Assembly (NCBI RefSeq): GCF_019279795.1
Contig: NC_056735.1
Span: 1,940,810,455 to 1,940,874,454, forward strand
Reading direction: 5' to 3'
Length of the DNA stretch: 64,000 nt
Source: Protopterus annectens
Taxonomy: Eukaryota; Chordata; Ceratodontiformes; Protopteridae
The notes below the pieces were generated by a model, which worked only from the letters and a program-made list of their open reading frames with translations, had not been told where the DNA came from and did no database searches. Within the stretch, counting starts at the first letter, position 1. Each line of letters opens with the position of its first letter. A program made the translations under genes and the position numbers. Positions 22,212-35,520 of the stretch are shown piece by piece.

Positions 22212-22853
22212 CTATAGGTTCATAGGTGTGTACTAGGTGAATGGCCATGGAGCCTTTACAAGCATAGCCTATAGGATTACCCTGGCATTGTGCCACCTGA
22301 CAATAGTCACCAGTGTGTCTAACAAGTATAGCCACTGGAGTGATCCCCAGGGTGAGATTTCTATTCCCCATCCAATCATCCAGATTTCTCCTGAAGACTG
22401 CCAGTGAGATGCTCTGCTTTATATGTATGTGAAGTCTATTCCATAGCATAGGCAGTCTCTGGGTTATGAAACTGTCCCTCCAGCATGTTCTGTTGATAGT
22501 GGAAATGGGGTTGAGTTCTCTGGGGCATGTAGTGCAGACAGATTGTGTTCTTTTGATGTAGCATTCCTGACATGGCTGGGTCAGACATGGCTTTGTAAGT
22601 CAAGGAGAGATCACCTCTATGGAGCCAATATGAGACAGAAAATAGTTGGAGTTCTTGGGGTCTGTCCATATAGGACATGTTTAAGGCCTGGGACCCTCTT
22701 TGTGAGATACCTTTGCAGCCTCTCCAGTTGTTGCAGTTGCCCAGTGAGGTAAATGCCAAATGGCCCATTGTACTCATTGACTTGCCAAATGAGGGGAGAG
22801 TAGAGGGTGAACATTACCTCTTACTTCCTGGATTCAGCACCCTTAGTAATGAG
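22212..22853 (-). mobile_element. CR1-type LINE, 3' fragment (copy B)
   Basis: The minus strand carries the end of a CR1 ORF2: NGPFGIYLTGQLQQLERLQ, RVPGLKHV, LSLTYKAMSDPAMSGMLHQK and RNLDDWMGNRNLTLGI, in three frames. A 3' tail with cctatgaa-type text lies at about 22218. It is about 640 bp long, 5'-truncated, and abuts the 3' tail of copy C. It differs from A, C and D at many positions, so it is a separate, older insertion. Confidence 0.8.
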
Positions 22854-23046
22854 ATAGGTTCATAGGTTCATAGGTAGGTACTAGGCTATCTGCCCGAGGG
22901 CATTTATAAGCCTAGCCAGAGTGTGACAGTTTTCACCGCCCCATTCATTAATTAACTGAGCCTCTGTCAAGAAGAGCCAAAGAAGTGATCCCAGGGGTGT
23001 ATTTTCTGTTACCCATCCACTCGTCAATGGTTTCTCTTGAAGAGTG

Positions 23047-25746
23047 TTAGTGAGCGGCTCTGCCTAATGTAGTTAGGAATTTTGTTCCCAAACATGGGGA
23101 GTCTCTGTGACAAGAATCTATTCTCCAGCAAGTTCTATTTATTGTGGTGGCGAGGTTTAGCTCATTAGAGAAAGTGGTTCGCAGTGACTTGGATTTCTTT
23201 AGGTGGAGCATGTCCATCAATTCTGAGATGGACATGGCTTTGTAAGTCAGACAGAGATCACCTTTGAATAAGCAATATGCCACTGAGTACTGCCAGAGTT
23301 TTTCCAGTCGGGCTGCAAAGGACATATGTTTGAAGCCAGTAATCCTCTTGCTTAAGTACTTTTGTGGTCTTTCCAGCTGTTGGAAGTGTCTTGTGAGGTA
23401 CATCCCAAATGGGGCATTGTACTCTATGATGGGTCTGATGAGTGATAAGTAGATGGGCACTATAACAGCTTTATTTCTAGATGCGAACCATTTAGTAATT
23501 AGATGGGCTACATAGAAGGATTTCCTAACTACTTTGGCAATATGATTGTCAAAGGAGAGATTACTATCTACCTGGGTCCCCAGATCTCTTATTAACTCTT
23601 CTGTATTAAGGGGGCTGCCACCTATGTGGTAATTCATGGGTTTTCCCAAATGGGATGACTATGCATTTTTTGGCATTTAGCTTGAAACCATGACTTTGAC
23701 ACCAGGTGTCCATCTCAGTAAGGTCCTTTTGGAGAATGTCCGTGTCAGCTGGAGAGTCAATTATGGCTCCCAGTTTGCAGTCATCGGCGAACTTGGTTAG
23801 CCATAGTCATCCTGTGTTTGCCTGCACTTCTGAGAAGTATATGCCAAACAGTAGGGGTCCCAGGATCGAGCCTTGTGGGACACCACTTGTGACTGGCTTA
23901 GAGTCGGACCTGGGGCCTGCTATTCTTACCGTGTGAGTTTTATCTGTAAGCCAGTTGGCAACCCATCTCGTGACATAGGGGTTTATGTTCAGGTTGGTGA
24001 GCTTTTCTATAATTCCCAAGTGGGGAATGGTGTCAAAAGCCTTGGCAAGGTCAAGGTAGGCTGTGTGAACCACCTTCCCCTCATCTATGGTCTTGGTGAT
24101 TGTCTCAAAGAAATCAACCAGGTTTAGTAGGCATGATCTGCCCTTAACAAAGTCGAACTGGGCTGGGTCAAGTGTTTGGAGGTTCCCAATGTCTTTGTTA
24201 ATGAGTTCCATGATGATGTGCTGCATAGCCTTGCAGACTAGGCTAATCAGGCTTATGGGGTGAAAGTTACCAGGGTCAGATGTGGCCCCTCCTTTGTGGA
24301 GCGGAATAACCGTTGCTGTACTCCATTCTATGGGCACATAGCCTGTGGAGAGAATGAGGTTGAACAGTGTGTTTAGGTGGGGGGGTAGTTTGTTCTGTAG
24401 TTCATGCAAGACACAGCCTGGGACACCATCTGGCCCCATTGACGCTGTGCTTTTGGCTTTTGAAAGGACTGTTTTCACCTGTGCGTCTGTGATTTCCAGG
24501 ACACTACACTTTTCCGGTATTGTTGTGGGCCCTTTTGGGGGTGAGAGGGGGATGAAGTTTGTACTGAATCTATCTGCCAGGATGTTGACAATATCAGTAG
24601 GTTCAGTATATTTTGTGCTATTTTGCACTAGCTCAGAGCATATCTGCAAGTTGCCCCTTAGATTCTTGACATAGTTAAAGAAGGTTTTGTGGTTATCTTT
24701 TGAATCCTTGGCTATTTTTTTTTCGAAGTTAGCCTTGGATGATTTTATGAAGGACCTTAGTTTCTTACTGATACTGATCAGGGATGTCTTTCCTTCTAGG
24801 GATTTGCTTTCTTCTGAACTAGTTTCCTCCTTCTATTGTATAGCCTGTTTATGGCATGGGTCCACCAGACTGGTTTACTTCTCTTAGGGGAGTGATTCTT
24901 GGTTTTGCTAGGGATAGCACAATCCATGCATCCTTGTAGGTGCTCATAGAGTACATTTGTAAAGGTTCCTGCATCTTGGAAACTGTTATCTTTTAGCGTA
25001 GGGGCTGTGAAATTTACCACCTCTGTCTTAAGTAAGGTGAAGTTTGCTATAGAAAAGTTTTTCACTGTGGTTTCCTTGGTTGGGGGTGGTGGTGTGGTGT
25101 GGACATCCAGAGTGATTAGTTTATGGTCTGATCTAACCAGTGATGGGTTGACCTCGGGTGCGGAACACCTGTCGCCCATGTTGGTGATGACCAGGTCCTA
25201 TATGTTTTCAGCTCTGGTATGGGAGTTTACCAGCTGATCCAGGGCATTTGAGTTGATAAATTCCAGGAAGCACTGGACCTGGGAGTTTGTACTTGAGTAG
25301 TTTTCTCAGTTAATGGTAGGGTAATTGAAATCGCCCAATATCAGGGTGTTCGCTAGGGCCTTCATTTTTTCCAGTGTCTCTAGAAAGGCAGAGTGGTGGT
25401 CCTGGGTCATGGAGGGTGATCTGTAGCAGGCCACAATTTGCATTGCAGATTTGCCCGATGTTAGTTGAACATGGATGATCTCAGAGGTATCATGCTGTGC
25501 CACTAACCTGGAGGTGTAGGCATCCTTGATGAATATGGATACACCCACTCCTTTTGTGTTTTGGTCCATGTTCTGTGGCTGAAATGTGTGGTATGAGTTG
25601 TAGCCTGGTAGTGCTGGGGTGCTCTGTGGAGCCTTGAACCAGGTTTCAGTTACTGCACAGATGTCGATGTTCTCCATACTGAGGAGTGCTTCGAGCATGT
25701 GCATTTTGAGATTTAAACTCCTGGTGTTGAGTAGCATAACCCTCAT
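23047..25746 (-). pseudogene. CR1 copy C ORF2: endonuclease and reverse transcriptase
   Basis: The endonuclease begins at 25746: VMLLNTRSLNLK, VTETWFKAPQ with the catalytic Glu, YNSYHTFQPQN, TLILGDFNYPTIN, then VRSDHKLITLDV near 25100. The RT spans 24649 down to 23650: GPDGVPGCVLHELQ, TATVIPLHKGG, AYLDLAKAFDTIPHLGI, TSGVPQGSILGPLLFGIYF. A TGA at 23807-23809 interrupts it, but the same frame continues to an intact FADD at 23780-23791. A small deletion near 23645 shifts the frame into the C-terminal part (23649-23047: PMNYHIGGSPLNTEELIRDL to the end). Active-site residues survive here, unlike copy A, but stops near 25303, 24790 and 23807 disable it. Confidence 0.87.
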
Positions 25747-25764
25747 TTTTTTTATTTGTGCTGT

Positions 25765-26821
25765 TTACAGAGGTGGGTTTGACTTTTGAGCCTTGCCTAA
25801 AAAAGGCACTATGGGGGCAGCAAGAGCCTTGGCCAGTATTCGAAAACCTAGGGGTGACAGGTGCAAGCCATCTCTTGTGAAGCAACAAGGCTTGTCAAGC
25901 ATGTGGTCCCAGGCTGGCAGACACTGGATCCCCTTTGAATGACACCAGAAGCTTAGCCAATTGTTGAAAATGATAATTTTTTCTTTATACTGCGGTATCA
26001 TTCTTGGTGAGGGCAGGATGCTACTCAGGGTCTGGGTCATACCCACCTGGGCTACATGATCAGAGAGCTCTTCCATGTCTCTTTTCATGTAGTCCAGGGA
26101 GATACATCTCAGGTCATTCACACCAACATGAACAATGACAGAGTCATATTTGTACTTGTTCTGGAGTGACCTGATTGCTTGTGTTATGTGGTGGATTCTG
26201 GCTCCCGACAGGCAGCTAACAGTAACTTTCTCCTTGTCCAGCCTAGTGAATGAGACATCAGTATGCCTGACTATACAGCCTGCATATTACTAGTGTGTTA
26301 GGTATGTTATTTCGCCTTAAGGGCTGTGATTGTGCGGCACACTGATTTTGTATTTTATGTGTTGTCTGGTTGGTGATGGGAGGTGCAGGTTTTTTGGGTG
26401 TCTGCTTTGAAGGTCTCTGATGCTTTTGCAGGATTTTATTCAGAGCCTCCATGTATGATTTAGTGCATTTATGTGTATTTTTTGCCAGTTCTGGTTTAGT
26501 ATGTCTATGTGAGGTTGGAGGTGTGCTGCAAGGATTAACCTTCTCCTCATGACTGCCTGCTCCAGTTTTGGGTGGAGAGAGCTTAGCCGCCAATTTAGCT
26601 ATATAATTGCATTTCTCGCATATGTTAATGTTTTGTGGTAGGAGGAGAGGGATGTCTGTGTACATGAGGCAGTTGTAACATTGCCTCAGGATACCCAGGT
26701 TCACCAGCTGGACTGGAGAGTATACCTGAAGTTGCCCTTTGGTCATGTCTGAATAGTAGGATAAGCTGCTTAGTTGCTTGGTTGGTGAGGGGTGAATAAT
26801 GAGCCTTGCCCTGCTGGGCAA
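25765..26821 (-). pseudogene. CR1 copy C ORF1: zinc-finger-like and SGNH esterase domains
   Basis: The first part (26821-26258) holds CYNCLMYTDIPLLLP and CEKCNYIAKLAAKLSPP, the same cysteine pairs as copy A, then a long Lys/Pro/Thr-rich linker. Near 26280 a small indel destroys the esterase block I: the frame reads NTLVICRLYSQAY where GDSIV is expected. The second part (26121-25765) continues the esterase fold with NDLRCISLDYMKRDMEEL (block III Asn-Asp) and DGLHLSPLGFRILAKAL (catalytic Asp-x-x-His). The spacing between ORF1 and ORF2 is only about 20 bp (25765 to 25746), as in copy A. Confidence 0.8.
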
Positions 26822-27083
26822 TCAAGTGTTGGGGTATATTAGTGCTTGTTATTAGGTCTGAGCAAGTGCTGGACTGTAGGATGCTTTTTAAGTGCTTAGG
26901 TTGAGAGTTAGACTACTTTCAATGGAAAGGTGGAGCCAGGAATAATTTAGCCTTAGCTAACTGGCGCTGCCCGGTTTGTGCAAAACAATGCAAACATGGT
27001 TTTACAGCAGGGAAATGACAGCAATAGAAATTAGCCCAAAATGGCCTATAAACTACTAACTTCTGGGCTGGAACCACTCCTCC

Positions 27084-28226
27084 AAGGCCTTTGACACCAT
27101 CCCCCACTCTGGAATCATAGATAAACTTACTAAGTTGGGCATTAATCCCTATGTCACCCAATGGGTTGCTAAATGGCTTACTGATAGAACCCACACTGTA
27201 AAAGTAGCCGACTCCAAATCCAGCTCCAGACAAGTGACAAGTGGAGTACCTCAGGGTTCAGTCCTGGGGCCGCTTTTGTTTGGCATCTACTTCTCTGAAG
27301 TACAGGTCAACACTAAGGGACTCTGGCTAACAAAGTTTGCAGATGACTGCAAACTGGGAGCCATTATTGAATCCGCAAATGATGTGGATACTCTACAAAA
27401 GGGCCTTACAGAAACAGATGCTTGGTGCCAGAGCCATGAGCTCAAGCTCAATGCCAAGAAATGTTTTGTTATCCCCTTTGGGAAAAAACATGAGACTTAG
27501 GGACACAGGTGGACAGTGGTCTCACCTTCGATAACCACATCGCTACAACAGTCAGGAAATCCTTCTATGTGGCACACCTCATCACGAAGGGCTTTTCATC
27601 CAGAAAAAAGGAGGTCATTGTCCCACTGTACTCATCCCTCATTAGACCCATTATAGAATACAACGCCCCATTTGGTATGTCCCTCTCAAGACATCTGCAA
27701 CAACTGGAAAGGCCTCAGAAATACCTCACTAAAAGAATCACAGGCCTAAAGCAGATGCCCTACACTGACCGCCTTAAAAAAATTCCAGCTATACTCTGTC
27801 GCATATCGTCTACTCAGAGGTGATCTCTGCTTAACATACAAGGCCATGTCAAACCCAGAGCTGTTGGACATGTTACAGTTAAAGAAATCCCAATCCCTCA
27901 GAGCTACACGCTCCAGGGATCTAAACCTTGTCATCACAATAAACAAAACATGCTGGAGGGATAGGTTCCTGACCCAGAGACTCCCCAGACTCTGGAATAG
28001 ATTGCCCATACATGTCAAGCAGAGTGCCTCTTTGGACCTCTTCAAGAGGAACCTTGACGATTGGATGGGAGAAAGGAAATTCACCCCAGGGATCACGTCA
28101 GTCACCCTGCTAGACAGGGGTCCAGGAAAGTAAATAATGTGGGAAGAAATAGCCAGGGAATTGTTATGGCTAGGCTTGTATAGGCCCTAGGGCTGATAGC
28201 CTAGTACCAACCTATGAACCTATGAA
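27084..28226 (+). mobile_element. CR1-type LINE, 5'-truncated (copy D), with RT pseudogene
   Basis: Starts inside the RT at KAFDTIPHSGIIDKLTKLGI and runs to the 3' tail ccaacctatgaacctatgaa at 28226. It keeps TSGVPQGSVLGPLLFGIYF, an intact FADD (27336-27347) and TETDAWCQSHELKLNAKKC. A deletion near 27495 removes the PMNYHIGG region (the text jumps from gggaaaaaacatgag to acttagggacacagg). It then continues MDSGLTFDNHIATTVRKSFY to LLDRGPGK, with a frame change at about 27780. It is the copy most like A. Orientation is opposite to copies A, B and C. Confidence 0.87.
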
Positions 28227-28229
28227 ATA

Positions 28230-28890
28230 GCTGCTCAATGCCAGAAAATGTGCCAACATCCCCTTTGGGAACAACATGGTTCCCATGAATCACCACATCG
28301 ATGGTAGTCCACTGAACACTGAAGTCATTATAAGAGATCTGGAAACATAGAAGGACTTTCTGAACACAGTGGCACTGTGATGGTCAACAGAGCGACTGCT
28401 GTCAACCTGTATTCCCAGTTCTCTTATAATGACTTCAGTGTTCAGTGGACTATCATCGATGTGGTGATTCATGGGAACCATGTTGTTCTCAAAAGGGATG
28501 TTGGCACATTTTCTGGCATTGAGCTAAATTCCAGGGTTCTGACACTACTCGTAGGTCTCAGTGAGGTCTTTCTTCAGGCTGTCAACATAACATGGGGAGG
28601 TAACAATAGCACCCACCTTGTAGTCATCTGCGAACATTGTCAGCGAGAGTCCCTTTGTTTTGGGCTGGACTTAGAGGCATAGATACCGAACACGAGTAGA
28701 CGCAGAACTAAACCCTGTGGGGGGGGGGGGTCCAATCATGACTGGTCAGCAGTCTGACATGGACACCACTGATTTCACACCATGAGTTCTATCTGTGGGC
28801 CAGTTTGCAAGCCACCTAGTGATATAGGGGTCGATGCCTGGCTGAGTGTGTTTGCTTATAATTCCTGAGTGGGGAATGGTATCCAAGGAT
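28230..28890 (-). pseudogene. CR1-related RT fragment (copy E) with a foldback end
   Basis: On the minus strand, from 28890: LDTIPHSGIISKHTQPGIDP, then RWLANW, FGIYASK, MFADDYKVGAIV (Asp pair at 28623-28634), LNARKCANIPFENN, and SPLNTEVIIRELGIQVDSS to about 28341. Stops are frequent. The subfamily is distinct from A-D. The region 28232-28340 repeats the LNARKC-to-IIRDL part in the opposite orientation, giving a palindrome. Confidence 0.7.
28232..28526. repeat. Inverted repeat (arms of about 107 bp, spacer of about 80 bp)
   Basis: The left arm 28232-28340 (gctcaatgccagaaaatgtg ... cattataagagatct) is nearly the reverse complement of 28419-28526 (agttctcttataatgacttc ... tttctggcattgagct). I see only a handful of mismatches. 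Both arms are the same part of a CR1 RT gene. Confidence 0.9.
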
Positions 28891-28892
28891 TA

Positions 28893-31390
<2,498 letters not shown>

Positions 31391-31737
31391 GGTAGGTGAT
31401 GTGATATTCCAGCCCCCACCTCAGTACCATCAGACAATGAATCTCATCTTCATGCTAGCACATGCCAGTGGTTACAATTGGTATGCAACTGTCTGCAGCA
31501 GGATATCACTCTCTGCCATTCAAGGTATCCCTGTGTATGACTCACTCTCTGTGTGTCTCCCTGTTTGTCTCACTGTATTAACTGTCTGTCCCTCTCTTTT
31601 CCGTGTCTATGTGTGTGTATTCTTGACATATTGCAATATGCTGCCCATATATATGTGTGTGTATCACATGCAACAGATGCAGATATATCACATATGTGCC
31701 ACCTAAAGCTGGCTATAGGTAATCCTGTCTGATGAGA

Positions 31738-31823
<86 letters not shown>

Positions 31824-32009
31824 AGGCAGTTAGGTGTACATAGCTGTGTGTATGAAAAGACATTTGCACAATACATAGATATATAGCCCAATGTAGTTTC
31901 AGACATGGGCTTCATTTCTCTCAGTGTAGGACCATGCTCAGTATGACCTATAGTAAGTGTGGGAATCCATTCCAGAGATAGCTGTACTCCAATCTGAGGC
32001 TTTGGGTAC
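31391..32009. other. No gene seen; contains a (TG)n microsatellite
   Basis: Pure TG runs at 31741-31822. The rest is unrecognised sequence following the tandem array. Confidence 0.5.
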
Positions 32010-32300
32010 TACAGCCATGCCTTGCAACATGTTTGTGCAAGATATCTGGAGATAGGCTTCCAGTATGGGGAAACAATGGGCCAAACAAAGGGGTGCACTG
32101 TAACTATTGCTCTTATCAATGTATGAGTTGCTTGAGTTACAGAATTTGTTTTAGCAGACATTTTCTGACATATGTAATATTTGACACTGTATTGTATTGT
32201 GTCATTACCTACTGACAGATATAATCAGATCATCACAATTATTTACCAGAGAAATACAAGATGGATGATGCACAGATGTATAGTATGAGGTGAAGGTTAG
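32010..32300 (+). mobile_element. MITE copy M4, diverged
   Basis: Carries gtgcaagatatctggagata, gggccaaacaaaggggtgca and the right-hand catcacaattatttaccaga, in the same order as M1-M3. The terminal repeats are worn. Confidence 0.5.
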
Positions 32301-32639
32301 ACATTCTTGCATAATCCGGCCAATTAGGTGTGGCTACAGCTGATTGACTGATGAAGCTGTGTAAAAGGTCCAACACCTTGGTGACATACTAGCTGGGGAG
32401 TCCCTGGTTGTGCAGCATTCTTCTTACCTGAAAGGTCATATCCAGGTTTGGCCATGCCTGTCAACTGTACAGATTCTCACAGATTATCCATATTCATGCC
32501 TCATATATCTGGTTGGCTTCCCTTAACACTGTGATTTTCTAGCACATTTGTTGCAAATCACTCAGGGTTGCAGTCGGGGAATAATGACAGAACATTAGAG
32601 TTTCAGACTTCACACCCTTCATGACATCCATGCTACTAC
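32301..32639. other. No gene seen
   Basis: Unrecognised. The last 80 bp (gtttcagacttcacaccctt) resemble 33925-33950 and may be the inner part of the minus-strand MITE M7. Confidence 0.35.
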
Positions 32640-32776
32640 ACACCCCATCTGTTATTCTATCAACTTTCTAACATTATGAGAGCAATATTTCAAATGTGCC
32701 CCTATAGTTGTGCCTTTATCCCACCATTATGTATGGCTTTGTCCATATTTCTTCCTCTATGAGGTTGAGAGGTATG
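32640..32776 (-). mobile_element. MITE copy M7 (minus strand), left half
   Basis: On the minus strand it begins with a perfect catacctctcaac, then ctcatagaggaagaaatatg, gacaaagccatacataatgg and ggggcacatttgaaatattg. This is one of the best-preserved left ends of the family. Confidence 0.65.
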
Positions 32777-32800
32777 CTACTATCATTTAGCAGCACGGCC

Positions 32801-33022
32801 TTACATTTGCATTTTGTGGACTGTGTTATGTTGGTAGCATGGACCCCTTGACATTCCCAACAAAGGCACTATGGGTGAGGCATGGGCCTTTGCCTGATGC
32901 CTGTAGGCCATGTGAGACTGATGCAGGCCATCTATAGCAAGGCAGTGCATTCTGTCATTCATATGTTCCCAGGTTGCCAGGCAGTGGACCCCCTGGGGTG
33001 ACAATGGTAAGTGACAGAACAC
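32801..33022 (-). pseudogene. CR1 ORF1 fragment (end of the SGNH esterase)
   Basis: The frame reads PQGVHCLATWEHMNDRMHCL, AIDGLHQSHMAYRHQAKAHA and SPIVPLLGMS. It aligns to copy C: SKGIQCLPAWDHMLDKPCCF, RDGLHLSPLGFRILAKALAA and PIVPFLGKAQ. The catalytic Asp...His (DGLH) is visible. The rest of the element is missing, so this is an old fragment. Confidence 0.7.
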
Positions 33023-33042
33023 ACTGTTGTACTACTAGGCAA

Positions 33043-33355
33043 CATACCTCTCTATGTATGTGAGCCAGACATCTGGACAAAGTCATGAGTAATTGGGTGA
33101 CAAAGACCTAAATATACAGACCATTCTAACTATTGGCCTTTCAAAACTGGAAGGGTGATACAATAACAGATTTTGCATTGGCATGCATTTTTCTATAGGG
33201 CATGAGGTCTGAGACACTCCAATCCTTCATTATTTTCTGACTTTAGACTTTCATGGTTTGCCAATGATTTGCCAGACAACACCACTATTTCATAATGAAG
33301 ACACCACAAATATGATGCAAACCTTTTTACATTCTACAAAAGGTCTGTAAATTTG
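33043..33355 (+). mobile_element. MITE copy M5
   Basis: Begins catacctctctatgtatgtg, then gccagacatctggacaaagt, and later ctgagacactccaatccttc and cacaaatatgatgcaaacc, matching M2 in order. The right terminus is unclear. Confidence 0.6.
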
Positions 33356-33904
33356 GGAGCTAAGATAGGCAGTGTGTAGGTTACTCCAACATGTGTACTG
33401 TTCATATGTGTGGCCCCCTGTACATGACCTGTCCAGCTTCCTGGCAGTTATGGATATTGACATGTGGACAGTGTGTATAACTCCCACCTTAGGTGTAGCT
33501 GACATGCAAAATAGTTAGCACTACACTTCATGGAACATGGCCCTGTCTACCACAGTACTGTACCTAGACCTCTAGGACACAACAGCCATGAGACGTTGCT
33601 GGCCACATCCTGACAGTATTCCCCATAGATATGCATAGCTCATTGACTCCTGCATATTGTGGACATACAGCAAGTTATCATGCTATTTGGAACAGCCCTG
33701 GCAATGTGTGCTCTGCTGCTATTACCCTACAAATGTACATGTTACTGCATTTCTATAGGAATATGGGTGCAGGGGGGGCACACCTGTCAAAGGTACACAT
33801 TTGCACAGACTGTGCTGATATTGGCTTTACATTTTGGTTCCATTTAGCATAGTATTGTGCCCTGTCTTGGAGAATAGAGCATATCACTAGAGACCAGAGG
33901 TTAG
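33356..33904. other. No gene seen
   Basis: Unrecognised sequence between MITE copies. Confidence 0.4.
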
Positions 33905-34097
33905 ATTGTAATGCCATACAATTGAGTTTCAGACTTCTTACCCTTCACAGCTTTACTGCAAATGCAAGGCCTGTTGTGATTTCACAGTGTAAGTCTGTAG
34001 GGGGGTATACCATCATTGTCATAATTTGTGGACCTTTGCCAGACATCCCTTTATGTTTTTTATGGCTGACTTGCTGTATGAGTCTGAGGGGTATTTA
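33905..34097 (-). mobile_element. MITE copy M8 (minus strand), worn
   Basis: Shares gtttcagacttcttaccctt with the M7 neighbourhood. On the minus strand it ends near ataaatacccctcagactca, a degraded left end with the expected gacatctgg-like motif (here gatgtctggcaaagg). Confidence 0.4.
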
Positions 34098-34629
34098 TGG
34101 GATCCCCACAATAACATCCATGCATGTGACTTACTGCCCCTTATTTGGCCTCCCCACATACACTGCAGTGGTATTTGTCACTTTAAATGATACTACATAG
34201 CATGGGGAAGCCAGCATTGTGCAGACATTTCTTGGTGTCTCACATAATTGTCTGTTGCCTGCTGCTATCCCAGTAGGCCACCCCATCCCCCTGCATGCAT
34301 GCAGCATTACCATAGATATGCTACCAAAACATACTAATCCATTAATTTATTGTTGAGAAGACTGACTTGTGCCCGTGGCAGTTGTGAGGATGGTGCTTTA
34401 GGGATGCCTATGTTGGATGCACACAGTACACTGCCTATACATGTTAAGTTACAGGTAATGTGATGTGTGTATCATCCATTTTACTGTGTGTGTGAGTCAG
34501 AGAGAGAGGTGTCAATCCATGGGTCCCTACAGTGTCAGTGTGTGTGCCATGCATTGCCTCTTTGCCAAGCCTGGGCATACTGGACACACCTCCGTCTGCC
34601 TACAGGACCAGGCTCAGGGGCTTCCTCCT
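34098..34629. other. No gene seen; 3' flank of the Harbinger transposase
   Basis: Mixed composition with no motif. It would be the 3' untranslated side of the minus-strand transposase gene. Confidence 0.4.
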
Positions 34630-35520
34630 CTAAGTCCCTCTGTGCCTGTGGGGACCTTGGCAATGGTGGGGGAGTGTGTGTGGCCCTTTCCTGTGCTGTT
34701 CCTGCTGCAGCTGTTTACACGGGATCATATTGTGTAACATGGCACATACTATTAACATGTGTGCACATGTGGCTGGAGAGTACTGCAAGGCTCCACCAGA
34801 TATGTCAAGGCAGCAGAACCGTGACTTGAGCATCCCAAACAAATGCTCTATAGTGATCCTGGTTTGTGCATGTACCTTATTATTGTGTTCTTGAGTGGGT
34901 GTGTGTGCATTTCTGATGGGTGTCATCACCCATGGCTCCAGTGCATAGCCAGCATCCCCCACTAGATGGCCATACAGGATGTCCCCACTTGCAAATGCCT
35001 GGTACAGCTGCGATGAATGCCAGATATGGGAGTCATCATAGCTTCTAGAGCTGCCAGCACACATATTCATGATAATGCCCTGGGCATTGCACATGACCTG
35101 GCAGTTGATGGAGTGGAAGCCCTTGCGGTTTATGTAGACTCTACCCTGTTCACTGGGTGGTGCTTTGATGTGGATATGAGTGCAATATATCGCACCCAGT
35201 ACCTTTGGGTGTTCTGCTATATGGTGGAAGAGATGCATATTGCTGGTCCTCTCCTCACGGGTGTTGGGGAAGTAAATGTGCTCATCAGCATGTGGTAGGA
35301 TGGCATCCAGGAATTGGTGGAGTACCCTGGATGCAGATACCTGTGAGACCCCATGATGTCCCCAGTAGGTGTTTGGAAAGTATGTGTAGCTATTATTCTT
35401 AAGGCTACACATTCCTTGGTATCCATTGGAATGGGTTCCCCTCTGTTGGCTCTGGGTCTGAGTTGAGGCTGGCACAGCTTGATGATTTGCTGAAGGATGT
35501 CTCTGTCGACCCTTTAGTAC
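34630..35520 (-). pseudogene. PIF/Harbinger (HARBI1-like) transposase, catalytically dead
   Basis: The transposase cuts and joins transposon DNA using a DDE triad. An N-terminal helix region lies at about 35430-35220 in a second frame (ALRIIATHTFQTPTGD), then slips near 35350 into the main frame: GVSQVSASRVLHQFLDAILP. The core follows: RVLGAI-type KVLGAIYCTHIHIKAPP, YINRKGFHSINCQVMCNAQG, SHIWHSSQLYQAF, LVGDAGYALEPWVMTP, TRITIEHLFGMLKSRF and CAMLHNM. The first Asp of the triad is Tyr (codon at 35185-35187). The second Asp (34954-34956) and the Glu (34846-34848) are kept. It faces the H2 Myb gene 14 kb away and may be its partner. Apart from the substitution and one frame slip, a long open frame survives. 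Confidence 0.85.

Larger units (their letters stand above)
22854..27083 (-). mobile_element. CR1-type LINE, nearly full length (copy C)
   Basis: A 4.2-kb minus-strand element. The 3' tail (gttcataggttcatagg on the plus strand) starts near 22854 and the 5' end near 27083 matches that of copy A. It encodes ORF1 and ORF2 with fewer disruptions than A over long stretches. The 5' end meets the 5' break of copy D (27084) head to head with no intervening sequence. Confidence 0.88.

Noticed and set aside
27084-28226. Copy D as the inverted 5' part of copy C (twin priming)
   Set aside because: Copy C is complete at both ends, and copy D has its own 3' tail and a different internal deletion.
34467-34829. 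Plus-strand frames opposite the transposase
   Set aside because: Antisense shadow of the Harbinger transposase and its 3' flank.
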